A DNA stretch of 64,000 nt from Cylindrotheca closterium (GCA_933822405.4 CAKOGP040000180.1:1-64000), one strand, 5' to 3'. Positions 10,963-21,601 are shown, counted from the stretch's first letter. Notes: a model not told the origin generated them from the sequence alone. Numbers and translations: made by a program.

Positions 10963-13092
10963 ATGTCGGGATTCTGGAAGCCTGAATCGTCAAAGCTTCT
11001 GGATAAGGAATCTTCAAGGGACAGAGAAGTTGGATCCATTCCTTTCAACTTTAGCAATGCGCCATTGGCTCAGCAGAGACTCCTTCTTCCCATTTACAAA
11101 CACAAAAGACAAATCCTTTATGCACTAGAACATCATCGGGTTACTGTCATCGTAGGGGAGACATCGACTGGAAAATCCACTCAAGTCCCACAGTATCTTT
11201 TCGATAATGGATGGTGTGAAAATGATTTCCAGGTAGCTTGTACCCAGCCTCGGCGAATTGCTGCACAAACACTGGCACAACGAGTTTCGCATGAGATTGG
11301 CAAAGGCCCAGTCGGTACGACTGTAGGATATTCTGTTCGATTTGATGACAAAACGTCCGAAAATACAAAGATTAAGTTCCTCACTGATGGCATGCTGTTG
11401 CGGGAAGCAACTCTTTACGACCCCATGCTGTCGAGATACTCTGTAATAATGGTGGACGAAGCTCATGAGAGGAACATAAATTCTGATACAGTCTTGGGTC
11501 TACTCAAGAAGATTCTGCGAAAACGCAAGGATATACGGATCATCATCTGTAGTGCAACAATCAATGCGGAAAAGTTCCTCGATTATTTTGTGGGCAAGAC
11601 CGTCGCAACCAAGAAACGGAAGCGACGATGGGACAATCCGACTGCTTCCAATGAAGTCGTTGACGTTGAGAAGACAACAGGAACAATCATTTCGGTGGAT
11701 GGGAGACAGTTTTCCGTAGACGTGATGTACTTGCAGACGCCATCTAATAATTACATCCGGAGTTGCATCGAGACAGCATTGAGGATAAGCGAGGGTGCCA
11801 AAACGGGAGATGTCTTATGCTTCCTTCCATCGGCTGAAGATATTGATCAAGCTATCAAACTGGGAGAAGATTACATGGACAACCACGATCCCTCCATGCA
11901 CAAACGAGTCACTCTGATGCCTTTGTATGCGAGTCTTCCATACAAGTTGCAGGCGCAAATCTTCCAGGCACCAAGTTCCACCAATACGAAACGAATCATT
12001 CTCGCTACAAACATAGCAGAAACATCTGTAACTGTGCCCCGAATCACACATGTGGTTGACAGTGGCCTTGTCAAGTTGCCATATTTTGATCCAAGGACAA
12101 ACTTTGATCGGCTAGTCGTAGTACCCATAAGCAAAGCAAGTGCTCAACAACGAGCTGGAAGAGGTGGGCGTCTGCAAGCTGGATTTTGCTATCGCCTGTA
12201 CACCGAAGATTTCTATGCCAATAAGATGGAAAAGACAACCCAACCAGAAATGCTCCGAACAAATTTGACTAGCTTTGTGCTTTCCCTGAAAGCATTGGGG
12301 GTAGAAAACGTTCTCACCTTTGATCTTATGGATCTCCCGAGTATCGAGACGCTAGCGCATGCATTGGAGACTCTGTTCGCATTAGGAGCCATCGATGAGG
12401 ATACCCAGTTGACCAAATTAGGTTTGGATATGTCATCTTTCCCGACCGAGCCCAGAGTGTCGCGAATGTTGTTGGAATCCCTGAACGAGGGCTGTGCTAG
12501 AGAGGTTGCAGGTGTCGCAAGTACCCTCCAGGTACAGTCTATCTTCGTGACACCGCGTGGTGGCTCTGCTCGACGCCAACAGCAACAACTGGACTTTGAA
12601 GCTGCAATCTCAGAGGTCGTTGACTCGAGTGGGGATCACGTGACTTTGGCCAATGTGCTATCGGAACATGACGACTACGGCTTTGACCGCGAAGATTGCA
12701 CGGAACGCTATCTGAATTTCATGGCGTTGAAACGATCCGTGGAAATCCGTAACCAATTGATGCGCTTTCTGAGAAAGTTTGGACGTGTGAGGTCGTTGGG
12801 AATGGCCGAAGTCCAGGCGAGAAGCATTGCAATACGAAAATGTGTGACTGCCGGATTTTTCTTCAACGTTGCCAAGATGAACAATGATGGAAGATACTAC
12901 ACAATTCGCCGGGATCGAAAGATCTTGGTGACTCCAGGTCATTCCAGTATTTTTCGATCGCATGGGGGATATTCGGAGTACATTGTCTTTTGCGAAACTC
13001 ATGACGGAGCAAGAGGAGGCATCGAGTTGAATTCTGTCTCATCTATTGATCCTAGGTGGTTGAGGGAACTCGCTCCTCATTACTGGGAATAA
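10963..13092 (+). CDS. DHX35: DEAH-box RNA helicase, DHX35-like
   Basis: Single exon, 709 residues, matching DHX35 (about 703). I chose the ATG at 10963 because MSGFWKP matches the FW+P start of DHX35; upstream codons in frame lack an ATG. Helicase motifs: I GETSTGKS (usual GETGSGKS), Ia TQPRRIAA, II DEAH, III SAT, V NIAETSVT, VI QRAGRGGR (usual GRAGR). After the second RecA domain come winged-helix, HA2 (ratchet) and OB-fold domains, as in the Prp2/16/22/43 group. A basic insertion (KKRKRR, near residue 218) follows motif III. DHX35 proteins are associated with catalytic spliceosomes; an RNA remodelling role in the nucleus is the likely function. The stop codon overlaps an AATAAA signal. Confidence 0.92.
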   Translation: MSGFWKPESSKLLDKESSRDREVGSIPFNFSNAPLAQQRLLLPIYKHKRQILYALEHHRVTVIVGETSTGKSTQVPQYLFDNGWCENDFQVACTQPRRIAAQTLAQRVSHEIGKGPVGTTVGYSVRFDDKTSENTKIKFLTDGMLLREATLYDPMLSRYSVIMVDEAHERNINSDTVLGLLKKILRKRKDIRIIICSATINAEKFLDYFVGKTVATKKRKRRWDNPTASNEVVDVEKTTGTIISVDGRQFSVDVMYLQTPSNNYIRSCIETALRISEGAKTGDVLCFLPSAEDIDQAIKLGEDYMDNHDPSMHKRVTLMPLYASLPYKLQAQIFQAPSSTNTKRIILATNIAETSVTVPRITHVVDSGLVKLPYFDPRTNFDRLVVVPISKASAQQRAGRGGRLQAGFCYRLYTEDFYANKMEKTTQPEMLRTNLTSFVLSLKALGVENVLTFDLMDLPSIETLAHALETLFALGAIDEDTQLTKLGLDMSSFPTEPRVSRMLLESLNEGCAREVAGVASTLQVQSIFVTPRGGSARRQQQQLDFEAAISEVVDSSGDHVTLANVLSEHDDYGFDREDCTERYLNFMALKRSVEIRNQLMRFLRKFGRVRSLGMAEVQARSIAIRKCVTAGFFFNVAKMNNDGRYYTIRRDRKILVTPGHSSIFRSHGGYSEYIVFCETHDGARGGIELNSVSSIDPRWLRELAPHYWE

Positions 13093-13156
13093 AGGCACCC
13101 TGGATCATTGCACATAGAAGTTGATGCAAACGAAGAATGAAGGATACACTTTCGGG

Positions 13157-13870
13157 CTATGATCTAGCAGTCTCATTAGTAGCGCTGACTACTGCGTCCT
13201 CGTTCAGAACAATATCTCGAAACGAGTCCAACGAAGTTGCAACCATTTTTTCCCCTATGTATTCTTGCAACCGTTTCGATTTTCGAAACAGGGAAGCTAC
13301 TGTCCGTGGAGCCACCAAAGTCATGGTAAGCGACATTGCCGTTGTCTGATCGTCCATAGATGTAAACACCACAGTTCCAAAGTTTGCCAATCCCGAGGTG
13401 GACTTCCATTGTAGTGTAGTCGGTCGTTCATTCTTCAACGAGATTGCCGACCAGGAATATTTAAATCCTAGAAACTTGAGAGTCCAAAGAGACTCTTTGT
13501 TTGAGGCATCTGTGTATTCCACCTTGTGTAACCATGACGACCAAGAGGGCTGTCTAGGAAGATTAGAGTAGGCGTCGTAAGCAATCTCAGCTGAAAAGGG
13601 TAAATCCAAAGATCGCTCTATTGTAACAATGCGTTTCTCTGATATTCCCGAATTCCTAAATTCAGTTGCAACTTCTTCTTGAGTTTCTGTCGAAGCCGCC
13701 AGTATTGATCGTCTTCTCGTTTTCTTTGTTTGTGCGTGGACCTGTGATTGCTCTCTAAATGAATAATCCTTTGTCACTGCAATCGTATATGGCACGAATC
13801 CATTACTTGTAATTGGAAAGAGCAAAAAGGAAGCAAGTATCCGCAGAGTGAAATTCAATATTGTGTCCAT
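13157..13870 (-). CDS. SRPBCC/polyketide cyclase-like protein, probably plastid-targeted
   Basis: Single exon, 237 residues. The N-terminus is a signal peptide (MDTILNFTLRILASFLLFP, then ITSNG-FVP) whose Phe at the cleavage site fits plastid import. After a Ser/Thr/basic linker, residues about 80-220 look like a START/SRPBCC (polyketide cyclase/dehydrase) fold: an edge strand and helix with EIAYDAYSNLPRQPSW, then alternating strands ending with TVASLFRKSKRLQEYIG, the C-terminal helix. The family binds hydrophobic ligands in a helix-grip cavity. Similar SRPBCC proteins occur in cyanobacteria and chloroplasts. The ligand is not evident. It converges with the helicase gene, 64 bp apart. Confidence 0.7.
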   Translation of the reverse strand: MDTILNFTLRILASFLLFPITSNGFVPYTIAVTKDYSFREQSQVHAQTKKTRRRSILAASTETQEEVATEFRNSGISEKRIVTIERSLDLPFSAEIAYDAYSNLPRQPSWSSWLHKVEYTDASNKESLWTLKFLGFKYSWSAISLKNERPTTLQWKSTSGLANFGTVVFTSMDDQTTAMSLTMTLVAPRTVASLFRKSKRLQEYIGEKMVATSLDSFRDIVLNEDAVVSATNETARS

Positions 13871-14456
13871 CCTTGTGATGTTGTGTGGAAGTACATAGGT
13901 ACAAGTACGAGTAGTACTACTGTGGGTATCTGAGCTGTTGGCAAAGATTTCTTGGGGTCTTTTGACAGTTTGCTTCTGACGTGCGGACTGTGGTGTTATT
14001 CAATTTCATTTTGGGTCAGATGAGTCCACCATCTCGCCTCCCAAACCAAAACTTCTGTTTTCAGTTCATTCGGGGACGGCCGGGAAATAGAAATTTGCAT
14101 ACAATTCTTCAGAGTAAATATTGATTTTCCCGCCGTCCCGGCGGGTCGGAAAGTCGTGAAAACGGGTTCGGGTAGAATCGGCCTCATACCGGTACGTTTG
14201 GGCGTGTGAGTTCCAATGCTATCATGCAGTAGTGTGACTAACTGACTCAGTCTTTCAACCAATCAGAAAAAAGCTCACCTTTTTCCTCTTTCCGAACGAA
14301 ATGAGAACGAAACTCATCCAAAAAGCGCCGTGGCCTTTCTCTGCTGGCTTCAAACCATCCTCGTCCTCATAACATTAATAACAGCTCAGCTATCATAATT
14401 TCCGATAAATTATATCTGGAACCAGCAATTCTTTCGGCTGCATCATCTTATAAGTC
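13871..14456. other. intergenic region, divergent promoters
   Basis: About 590 bp between two divergently transcribed genes. I found no gene with support; an 88-codon minus-strand frame (13996-14262) has no homology that I recognise. Contains scattered GGTAC/ACCGGTAC motifs (near 13897 and 14189). Confidence 0.45.
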
Positions 14457-14894
14457 ATGGTGGGGATAAATAGATTATCAGCATCATTCATTGCACTGTC
14501 CGCATGGCAAACGCTATCGGGAGGCGTTGTTGCCACAGCAGCGGCTTCTCCTTCTGCCGCTGACAATTGCTTCCAAAAATGCGCCTTTTATCCTCGAAAG
14601 CACCACGGGGCGGCAACACGGCCAGCTTCGCAGTTTCACAATCTCGCCAACATTGCCTTGGATGAGTATGAGTATCTAGAGCGGACCGTTATGGATTGCA
14701 CAAATGACAGCACTCATGAGGAGGAGACCGACTCAGAAGCTCGGTTTGCCTATCAGCTTGACAACGAACGTGAGTTCCTTCGTCGTTGCGAAAGCAGTTA
14801 CCTGCTACGAGATGTACAGCAAAGCGAAACCAAGGTTGTCCCGTCTTCAAGTTTCTACCACTACAGATACGGGAACGATATTACAGAAGTATAA
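14457..14894 (+). CDS. small secreted or endomembrane protein, unknown function
   Basis: Open frame of 145 residues with an N-terminal hydrophobic segment (about residues 8-32, LSASFIALSAWQTLSG then an Ala-rich stretch) that reads as a signal peptide with cleavage near AAASPSAA-DN. The mature part has four Cys (near residues 38, 42, 81 and 110), an acidic middle (STHEEETDSEAR) and a Tyr-rich C-terminus (SSFYHYRYG). I do not recognise the family. A paired-Cys secreted protein is possible. No intron is visible. Confidence 0.5.
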   Translation: MVGINRLSASFIALSAWQTLSGGVVATAAASPSAADNCFQKCAFYPRKHHGAATRPASQFHNLANIALDEYEYLERTVMDCTNDSTHEEETDSEARFAYQLDNEREFLRRCESSYLLRDVQQSETKVVPSSSFYHYRYGNDITEV

Positions 14895-15479
14895 ACAAGA
14901 AACCTTAAAAAAAGAGTGGTGAAAGAGATCAGACAAAAGAAAAAGAAAATGTGAAAATGAAATACATGTGATTCATGTGGGTGTCAGGCATTGTCCACAC
15001 GGTGTTTCAATCCTTTCATGAGGAAAGGAGTCAGTCAAGTCTGAACAAGAAAATGTGAAAATGAAAATATATGTGATACATGTGGATAAAAGGTAGTGTC
15101 CATTCAGTGTTTCAATCCTTTCATGAGGAAAAGAGTCAAGTCCTTACGATACGAGTGCAATGCGAAATTCTGTGTACCATCTGTGGTATTGCGGTGTAAA
15201 TACATGTGATTTATGTGAAGAAACAAGTGATAGAGAAACCAATAAAGCTGATGAAGCTAGTTACATTAAAATAATAATGCAGTTTGCAAGAATGGATTAC
15301 TTCTTTTGTTATTCAATCCAAGTTGCGCAGTTTGGTACCAGTCCAAGAGTAACCCAATGACCTCTTGAATGAAAAAAGAAGGGATCAATCAGTATTTTCG
15401 CGCGCATTTGCGCTCGCATCAGCACTCATCACGAAAATATCCATGTCCCATGTCTCATCACACATCAAACAAGTGAAGC
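14895..15479. other. intergenic region with tandem duplication
   Basis: About 585 bp with no supported gene. The first half is occupied by a degenerate 104-bp tandem duplication, listed separately; a third partial echo of one segment (AAATACATGTGAT) occurs near 15199. The last 120 bp should hold the RidA promoter. Confidence 0.5.
14942..15145. repeat. two-copy tandem repeat, period 104 bp
   Basis: Aligning GAAAATGTGAAAATG at 14945 with the same string at 15049 gives a period of 104. Both copies carry ATGTGAT-CATGTGG, a TGTCCA block and the identical string GTGTTTCAATCCTTTCATGA. They differ by scattered substitutions and small indels. No open frame spans the repeat and no terminal inverted repeats are visible, so this looks like a local tandem duplication. 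Confidence 0.8.
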
Positions 15480-16051
15480 ATGAAGGACTTGATCGTCTTC
15501 CTCCTTTTCCTTGTACCTGTCCAATCTTTTACTACTTCTTTTATCACTACTGCACCAAGTCGATCTATTTTTCAATCAACAAATATCAGCATGGCCAAGG
15601 AAATCAAGGAAATCCAAACTAAAGACGCTCCAGCTCCTGTTGGGCCCTATTCGCAAGCTGTCTTGGCCGGAAGCACTCTTTACTGCTCTGGTTCCATCGC
15701 GCTTGATCCTGTTACTGGAGAATTTGTGGGAGGAGGGGATGTCCAGGAAGAAGCTCGGCAATGCCTGAAGAACATGGGTGCTATTCTCAAAGCATCAGGG
15801 GCCTCGGCTAGCAACGTCGTGCGTTGTAAGTTTTCTGTACCATGTTTCTGCTCTTTATGCACAGATATCGTGTTTCTCAATGACCTCAAGGTACCGTGTT
15901 TCTAAGCGACCTTAACGATTTCAGCAAGGTTAATGACATCTATTCCGAATTCTTCAAGGACAACGCTGTTGCACCGTCTCGATCATGTGTACAAGCAGCT
16001 GCTCTTCCAAAGGGAGCTTTGGTTGAGATTGATTGCATTGCTGAACTTTGA
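15480..16051 (+). CDS. ridA: RidA (YjgF/YER057c/UK114) enamine/imine deaminase
   Basis: Two exons (15480-15825, 15891-16051; 65-bp intron), 168 residues. The RidA domain starts near residue 38 (MAKEIKEI) with the family landmarks GPYSQAV, SGSIALDP, a central helix QCLKNMGAILKASGAS, then NVVRCTVFLSDL, SRSCVQAAALPKG with the key Arg that binds the substrate carboxylate, and the C-terminal Glu in VEIDCIAE. RidA hydrolyses reactive 2-aminoacrylate and other enamines/imines released by PLP enzymes to keto acids and ammonia. The 37-residue extension is a signal peptide with QS-FTTSF at the cleavage site, so the product probably enters the plastid; starting at Met38 would give a cytosolic form. The intron contains a decayed echo of the start of exon 2. 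Confidence 0.9.
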
Positions 16052-16414
16052 AACTCGTCACCAACAGCGATTTAGGAACATTTTATAAAATATGAATTTC
16101 AAATTATCGATACTACAGTACAGACTACAGTACTGTAGGCCTATGTTAGTCACTATTCCCATTCAGTCACTTTTTTGATCGAACGAGTCAGTCAGTCAGT
16201 CAGTCATACAATGACGCAATTTCGAAATTTTCAAATTTTCACGTGGCGTGGTCTGCACCACGTCGACGTGCGCAGTTTTTCCACGAGTACAACTTCGCTT
16301 TTGTTGGCCAGTCATGCGAACATTTGATGTTTTTCAAAGAGGAAAAGTCTCTCATTTCTTCTTTCGGTCGTTGTTTACGATTACTATACTCTCGTGACTA
16401 CGGCTTGATCCACA
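16052..16414. other. intergenic region with microsatellite and palindrome
   Basis: About 360 bp with no gene. Holds a perfect 14-bp palindrome CTACAGTACTGTAG at 16125-16138, preceded by another CTACAGTAC, and a short (GTCA)n run at about 16188-16206. Likely RidA 3' UTR plus the promoter of the next gene. Confidence 0.5.
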
Positions 16415-17320
16415 ATGACCACTACTACATCCCACCAACCCGTCCTTCCGCCCCTCTACTTTGATAATGTCAAGGCTCCAAAGACAACAGAAGGAAAGCG
16501 TGACTGTACAACTTCCGACCTTCCGGCTGAAATTCTTTCGCTATGCCTCACTCGATTTGCCGACTGGGGTGACCTCGCCAAACTAGCTCAGGTCCAAAAG
16601 TCTTGGTCGAGCATTTTGGACGATGCTGCAGGTCAATCGACCGATATGAAGTGGGAGCTTTCCCAGGCGCTACTAAACGGAACTTGCGGCTTGGAAAGGA
16701 ACCCCAAACGTGCAATCGCAGTGATGAGAGAGTTGACCAACGTCAACATATCCGACGAATTTGAGCCAGAAGTAGCCGACAACGATGCTGTCTGCTTTGC
16801 TCCCGCGCTAAGAGCCATTGCTAATTGTTACTTTGAAGGAAATGGCGTCGAGAAAGAAACCAAGCTTGGACTGGCATGGCTCAAGGCAGCATTCGAATTG
16901 GGAAATGACGTTGATGCGGCCTACGAGACTGCCCTTATCCATGAATATGGACACCATCGAGTACATGTTGATGTTGTTGCTGCAGCAGAATGGTTTCAAA
17001 AGGCAGCCGAACAGAACCACGTCGAAGCAATGTCAGAACTCGCATTGTGCTATGAGCTTGGATGCGGATTGGAACAAAACGACGAGATTGCTCTTGATTG
17101 GTACACTAAAGCTGCCAATCTTGGTCATATTACGAGCAAGTATTCTGTTGGGGAAGCCTTTGAAGAAGCAAGGGGGGTTCCGCAAAGTGACGAAGAAGCA
17201 TGCCTTTGGTATTACAGGGCCGCATTGGCGGGCGACGAAGACAGCAAGAAGTCATTGCGTCGATTGTATGATATTGCCAGAATCGTTGTGCCCGGAGTGG
17301 CAGAAATTTTTAATGCCTAA
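16415..17320 (+). CDS. F-box-like protein with Sel1 repeats
   Basis: Single exon, 301 residues. Residues about 33-65 (LPAEILSLCLTRFADWGDLAKLAQVQKSW) have the F-box pattern L-P-x-E-[IL]-L-x-x-x-x-x-x-L-x-x-x-x-x-V-x-x-x-W, which normally binds Skp1. From about residue 80 on there are Sel1-like repeats (A-x-x-x-Y-x-x-G-x-G-V-x-x-D, A-x-x-W-x-x-K-A-A), clear at EWFQKAAEQNHVEAM, DWYTKAANLGHITSKY and LWYYRAALAGDEDSKKS. The combination suggests an SCF ubiquitin-ligase substrate adaptor with the Sel1 solenoid as binding surface. Substrate unknown. Stramenopile genomes encode many Sel1 proteins, so orthology cannot be assigned. Confidence 0.78.
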   Translation: MTTTTSHQPVLPPLYFDNVKAPKTTEGKRDCTTSDLPAEILSLCLTRFADWGDLAKLAQVQKSWSSILDDAAGQSTDMKWELSQALLNGTCGLERNPKRAIAVMRELTNVNISDEFEPEVADNDAVCFAPALRAIANCYFEGNGVEKETKLGLAWLKAAFELGNDVDAAYETALIHEYGHHRVHVDVVAAAEWFQKAAEQNHVEAMSELALCYELGCGLEQNDEIALDWYTKAANLGHITSKYSVGEAFEEARGVPQSDEEACLWYYRAALAGDEDSKKSLRRLYDIARIVVPGVAEIFNA

Positions 17321-17653
17321 AGCGCAGGGAATGCGCGGAAAAGAAAAGCTACTTGTACAGTCAGTAATATTAGGTGTTGGTCAATTATTTGTGTTCAAAA
17401 TGCGACATGTACCTTGTAAACTCCTTTCAAGCTTTTGAATAGTTTTGCACATCGCTGTTGCCAGAGAGACGATCTGGATAGCAACGGCAGATGTCAAGTT
17501 CCTAATGATAATGTGGGATATGTCTATTTGGTTTCTAATCTCGGGTTCATTAGAATTAACTTTGTGACGACGACAAGTGCTGTAATACAATCGACTAATC
17601 ATAAGATTGCACAGAGCACCGTTTTTGCATACCGTGGCAAAATCTGCGATGGC
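17321..17653. other. convergent intergenic region
   Basis: About 330 bp between two convergent genes; holds both 3' UTRs. I see no gene or repeat. Confidence 0.5.
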
Positions 17654-18971
17654 TCAACCGACAATGCCAACTGGATGATTTTGTGACAGCTTGTTTCCAG
17701 CTGTGGTAGTTGGTGATGGACCCCTGGATCCACCATCGCCAATGAGTTCAATAGCAAAGTGAGTCACAGTTGCAACCTCTCTATTGCTGGACCGTTGTGC
17801 GACAATGGGAGAAACCTTGACGCGACTCTCGATCAATTTCCCAGTCTTTTCTTCTTTGAAGTTTATCATTTTGTGATTTCCAGTGCTAGAGGAGACCATG
17901 CACTCAGAAAGATTGACGGTGCTGCCTGACGCCAGCGTACCTGAAAATGTTTTGCCTACTACGCTGTCGGCTCCAAAACCAAGAAAATGAGTCAGAGATC
18001 CATTGGCATGGATAACAGTGAAAGGAGCCGATGATAACGTGACCAGTCTATAGCAAGAAGTGTGAATTATTGTCGTGAGCATTTTCGTGTAATGTAGCTA
18101 TGTGTGCTCGGTCATGAGTGCCTTACCTCGGAGTTTTGCTGAGCTGTAACATTTCAGTCATGGTCACTGCATTTGACGGACAGGAAATTACGTTGCATGA
18201 TCGCAAGCTTATATTTGCCATTGTTGGCCCCTGCTTTGCTGCTCTCAGTGAATCCTCCAGCAGTGGAGGAATTACCAGAGACTGATTGCCAGAGTTGCTT
18301 GATACAGAGTCACTTTCCGTATCACTCACGGATGATGTACTTCGATCAGATTTCTCTTGGGTAGCAGGGAAACAAGGAAACGAACTTGGGTAGACATCAA
18401 AACATGCTTTCACTAACATTTCGTAGTCCAAGAGCGAGGCAGTCGCACTGACATTTGACTCGAGACTCACATCTTCAGCTTCTCCAGACATCAACAATTT
18501 TACTCTATCCAACCTTATCGTGGCCCCTTTGACGCGGGATGTTTTCTTTATTTCTTTGTCGAAGCGTTCGACCTCCTTTCCTGCCCTTTTGAGATCGGCA
18601 GATATGGTGGAAGCTGCGTATTGCATCTCGTTCTGCTTCAGCCGCTTCGGACACCTGCTATCGCTATCATGCTTCCTCTTGGTTCTCCCATTAAAATCGA
18701 TCGACAGCACGGGAGGTGGCGAATGATGACCTTCTCTGTCCGCTGAATAGCCGCTGTTACTGCTACTTCCAAGTTTAGTTGGCACAGACGAGACGTTCTG
18801 CTCTTTCTGGATAATGCTGCTTCCCTTGGTACTTGCACTATTCGAATCACCAGGTCCTCCTAGCAGTCTATGGCTTAATAGTGACACCATTTTTAACAAA
18901 GATGCGATTTTGGTTTCTTGCTTCTTGTTTTTTTGTCCAATTTCTATTTCATTAAAATTTGTGACACTCAT
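17654..18971 (-). CDS. PAS-domain protein
   Basis: Two exons (18127-18971 and 17654-18047; 79-bp intron, donor AG/GTAAGG, acceptor TATAG), 412 residues. Splicing restores one PAS-like fold at about residues 280-390: RLVTLSSAPFTVIHANGSLT, HFLGFGADSVVGKTFS, then the strand pair IESRVKVSPIV and VTHFAIELIG. The N-terminal two thirds are Ser-rich and disordered, with a basic patch (RTKRKHDSDSRCPKRLK near 96-112) likely to be a nuclear signal, and a short helix about 125-150. There is no bHLH, bZIP, kinase or cyclase domain. PAS domains bind ligands or mediate dimers in signalling; what this one senses is unknown. It ends soon after the PAS fold. Confidence 0.72.
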
Positions 18972-19364
18972 TTCCTGGCTGGGTTCTGGTAGTTGAGGTC
19001 GAAGTACGTAGGTGCCAGGTTTTGGATGATGTAAGAATTGTTACTTAAAGGCCCTTTTCTACTCATTATATAAAACTTTCGAATTTGATCACAACAAAAT
19101 GACGTTGTCCCTAGATCGTCTTTCTTGATGGTACTGACGATTAATTAGAAGTTCAAGTTAGGGTGCTGAGTCAGGAAAACAGAGATGACGCACTCTTCGA
19201 AGAATGCAAGAAGAATCAACGATTTTGTGCGAACTACAGTACAGCATTGACAATGCCAACCTACTGTACCGATATAATAATAAAATTCTACCGGTATTCC
19301 ACTGTGCAGGTACCGATTCCAAAAATGCACAAGCACCTGTTATTATATTATAACTTCGATGATT
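18972..19364. other. intergenic region
   Basis: About 390 bp: promoter of the PAS gene (minus) and 3' UTR of the BTB-like gene (minus). Contains ACCGGTA and GGTACCG at 19290-19316. No gene supported. Confidence 0.45.
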
Positions 19365-21601
19365 TCAACCCCTCTTGGAAATTTGAACTTCTGCGTTTTC
19401 GGGATCCAGTACCCGATATGCCAAGTCATCCATTTGTTGAGAAATAGTGTCACCAAAAACCTTTGCCGCATGCATCACGTTTTCCATTTTCGTCAAGTCT
19501 TGTGACAACGCTGCAATAACTCCCTCATTTTCAGCCGACTCCCCATTCATGTTTTGATGATCTGAGTACTCGTTGCCGCTTTCATCTGGCAAATAGGTGA
19601 CAATAGCAGTATTGCCATTCATTTCATCAATATCACTATCCCTTCCAATGCGATCATCACAGGGGTGGGTCAATGCTCCAGCAGGAAGCATGTGATCGCA
19701 AACTGTAACACCGCTATCGCACACGTGAAACAAAAAGGACTCAAAGGTGTCACAAGGGGAATCTTCAAGTCGCTTTGGTCGTCTGTTTTCATAGGTTGTG
19801 GTACTCAGTGTGCTATCTGTGAATGTTTTCGTATCATCGTCATAGTCTTCATACTTGCGCACATAAGCCCTGGAGGGGCGCTGATCCCCGTGCGCTGAAC
19901 TGTCTTGCTGCCTGTTGGCGGTTGCCGATCTTGATTGCTCAAACCTGGATCGTTGTGGAGAATGATTCGCTGTATCCGATGGTGGGTGCTTCAAAATAGT
20001 CCCCATTGTTGACTCATCCAACAACGACTGAGAAAGTCCACTTGTAATCGAGCCCTGCTTTTGCATCTGAACTACTGGCATAGGAGAAGGCCCCGATGGC
20101 GGGCGTGGAATATCCGGCTTCTCAATCTTCTTCTCCTCAAAAACTTGTTTTTTGGCTATCGTATGCAGCTTCGTATTTTGGCCTTTTTCAACGGATTCTT
20201 TCGTGGTAGCGACGCCAACTTTGGCACTGGACTTGCGCTGATATTTTGTCGCTTCTTTCCTAGCAGCAATCGCTCTAGGATTATCTTCAGTTCGATATCG
20301 CGTTGACTCCCCTGTAGCAGCAATTCCCAATCTAGCCCCGGCGTCACTTTGGTATTTCGCCGAATCGTTTTTGTCATCGGTACTCACTCTATCACTGATG
20401 TCAGTTTGATGACTTGGCCGCTCAGCTAACGGGGATCGATTCTTTGGTTTGTCTACAAATGGACCCTCGATCCGCAAAACTGGTCTCACTTCTTTCACGC
20501 TGAGCCCCGACTTTGTTACAGTCACTCGATGTAATTCAAAAGAAACTCTGGTTTTAGGTGGCAGAAATCGCAACAGCTGGTCTCGAAAGTCATGTCTGAT
20601 CCGTTTCGGCACTTCTTTTGTCAGCATCTGCTCGGAATCATTCTCACAAAACAGAGAATACACAACCTTGAACAAGAGTCGAGAGTCATGTCGGTTCCTT
20701 CCCAAGATATCTACTTCCCCACCCTTCACTTGAAGCAAAACATGACTCCCTTCCTTTGAGTCGGTGCTTGTTGTATACGTTCTGATCGCAACTCCGTTGT
20801 TAGTATAATCCTTGATCAACCAATCCAGAATTGTCCGCCGTTTCGTGAAGTATGCGCTCCAAGAACGGATACGATCGTAAGGTTCCTTTGAGGAAAAAAT
20901 GAAGACATTTGGGGAAACAGTGATGATGCGCAAATATTCAAGGGTTATCAGGAGATCGGGGCCTTGGCATCTCTCAGGAATTTCAATGGACCCAGTTTCG
21001 TAGAAACCTTTTAGACATGTAGTCAGCCATGGTTCCCACACGAACTTTGAGTAATCTCTCATTGATTTTTCTGGCTCTAGATCCACAGTAATTTGACTCG
21101 AGGGTCTACGAGAAGCAATGTCTTCATCTTCTTTGCTTCGTGCTTCCTTCCATAAGCTATACAAGCGAGAACATGACCATTGTGCTTCCGGAACTCTAGC
21201 TTTCTTCGATGCTACTCTCATCTCGCGTTCACGTTGCAGCATTTTGGAGACAGGGATACTGAAGGTGTATACTTGCTTTGTCGATTGGACATTGATTCGC
21301 AAGATGTTATTCACCTCTTTTTTTTCAAACTCTCTAATTGGTGTTGTTTCATTTTGCATAGATGCCAACTCTTCTGATAGGCTCTTTGGAGACGTGCTTT
21401 GGCTCTGCAGTTAAAAGCGCAACAACACATTGAGTAAGAAACTGGAAACGAGATTGATTTGGTGTATTTTACTCCAAGAGGACTTACGACCGTCGATACA
21501 GTATGTACCGCAGGAGCATCCGCATCGATCAAAACTGATCTTGGGCCATCATTGGCGAGGAAGGCATCCAGGCCAGCCTTTTTACGATCTTCGTGAGGCA
21601 T
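19365..21601 (-). CDS. unknown protein with a BTB/T1-like segment
   Basis: Two exons (21488-21601 and 19365-21404; 83-bp intron with donor GTAAGT and acceptor CTGCAG), 717 residues. The start is the ATG at 21601. Residues about 60-205 resemble the BTB/T1 (potassium-channel tetramerisation) pattern: ILRINVQSTKQVYTFSIP as the first strand pair, WLTTCLKGFYETGSIEIPER for the FxxxLxFYRTGxLxxP helix and strand, and LLITLEYLRI for the following helix. The segment SSKEPYDRIRSWSAYFTKRR comes next. The C-terminal 350 residues are charged, Ser-rich and probably disordered. I do not recognise a wider family. If BTB is right, it would oligomerise or recruit a cullin-3 ligase. Confidence 0.55.

Noticed and set aside
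13996..14262. 88-codon open frame on the minus strand
   Set aside because: It begins within the divergent promoter region, has no recognisable feature, and its codon use is unremarkable.
16188..16206. (GTCA)n run considered as a possible CRISPR-like repeat
   Set aside because: It is a short simple microsatellite with no spacers.
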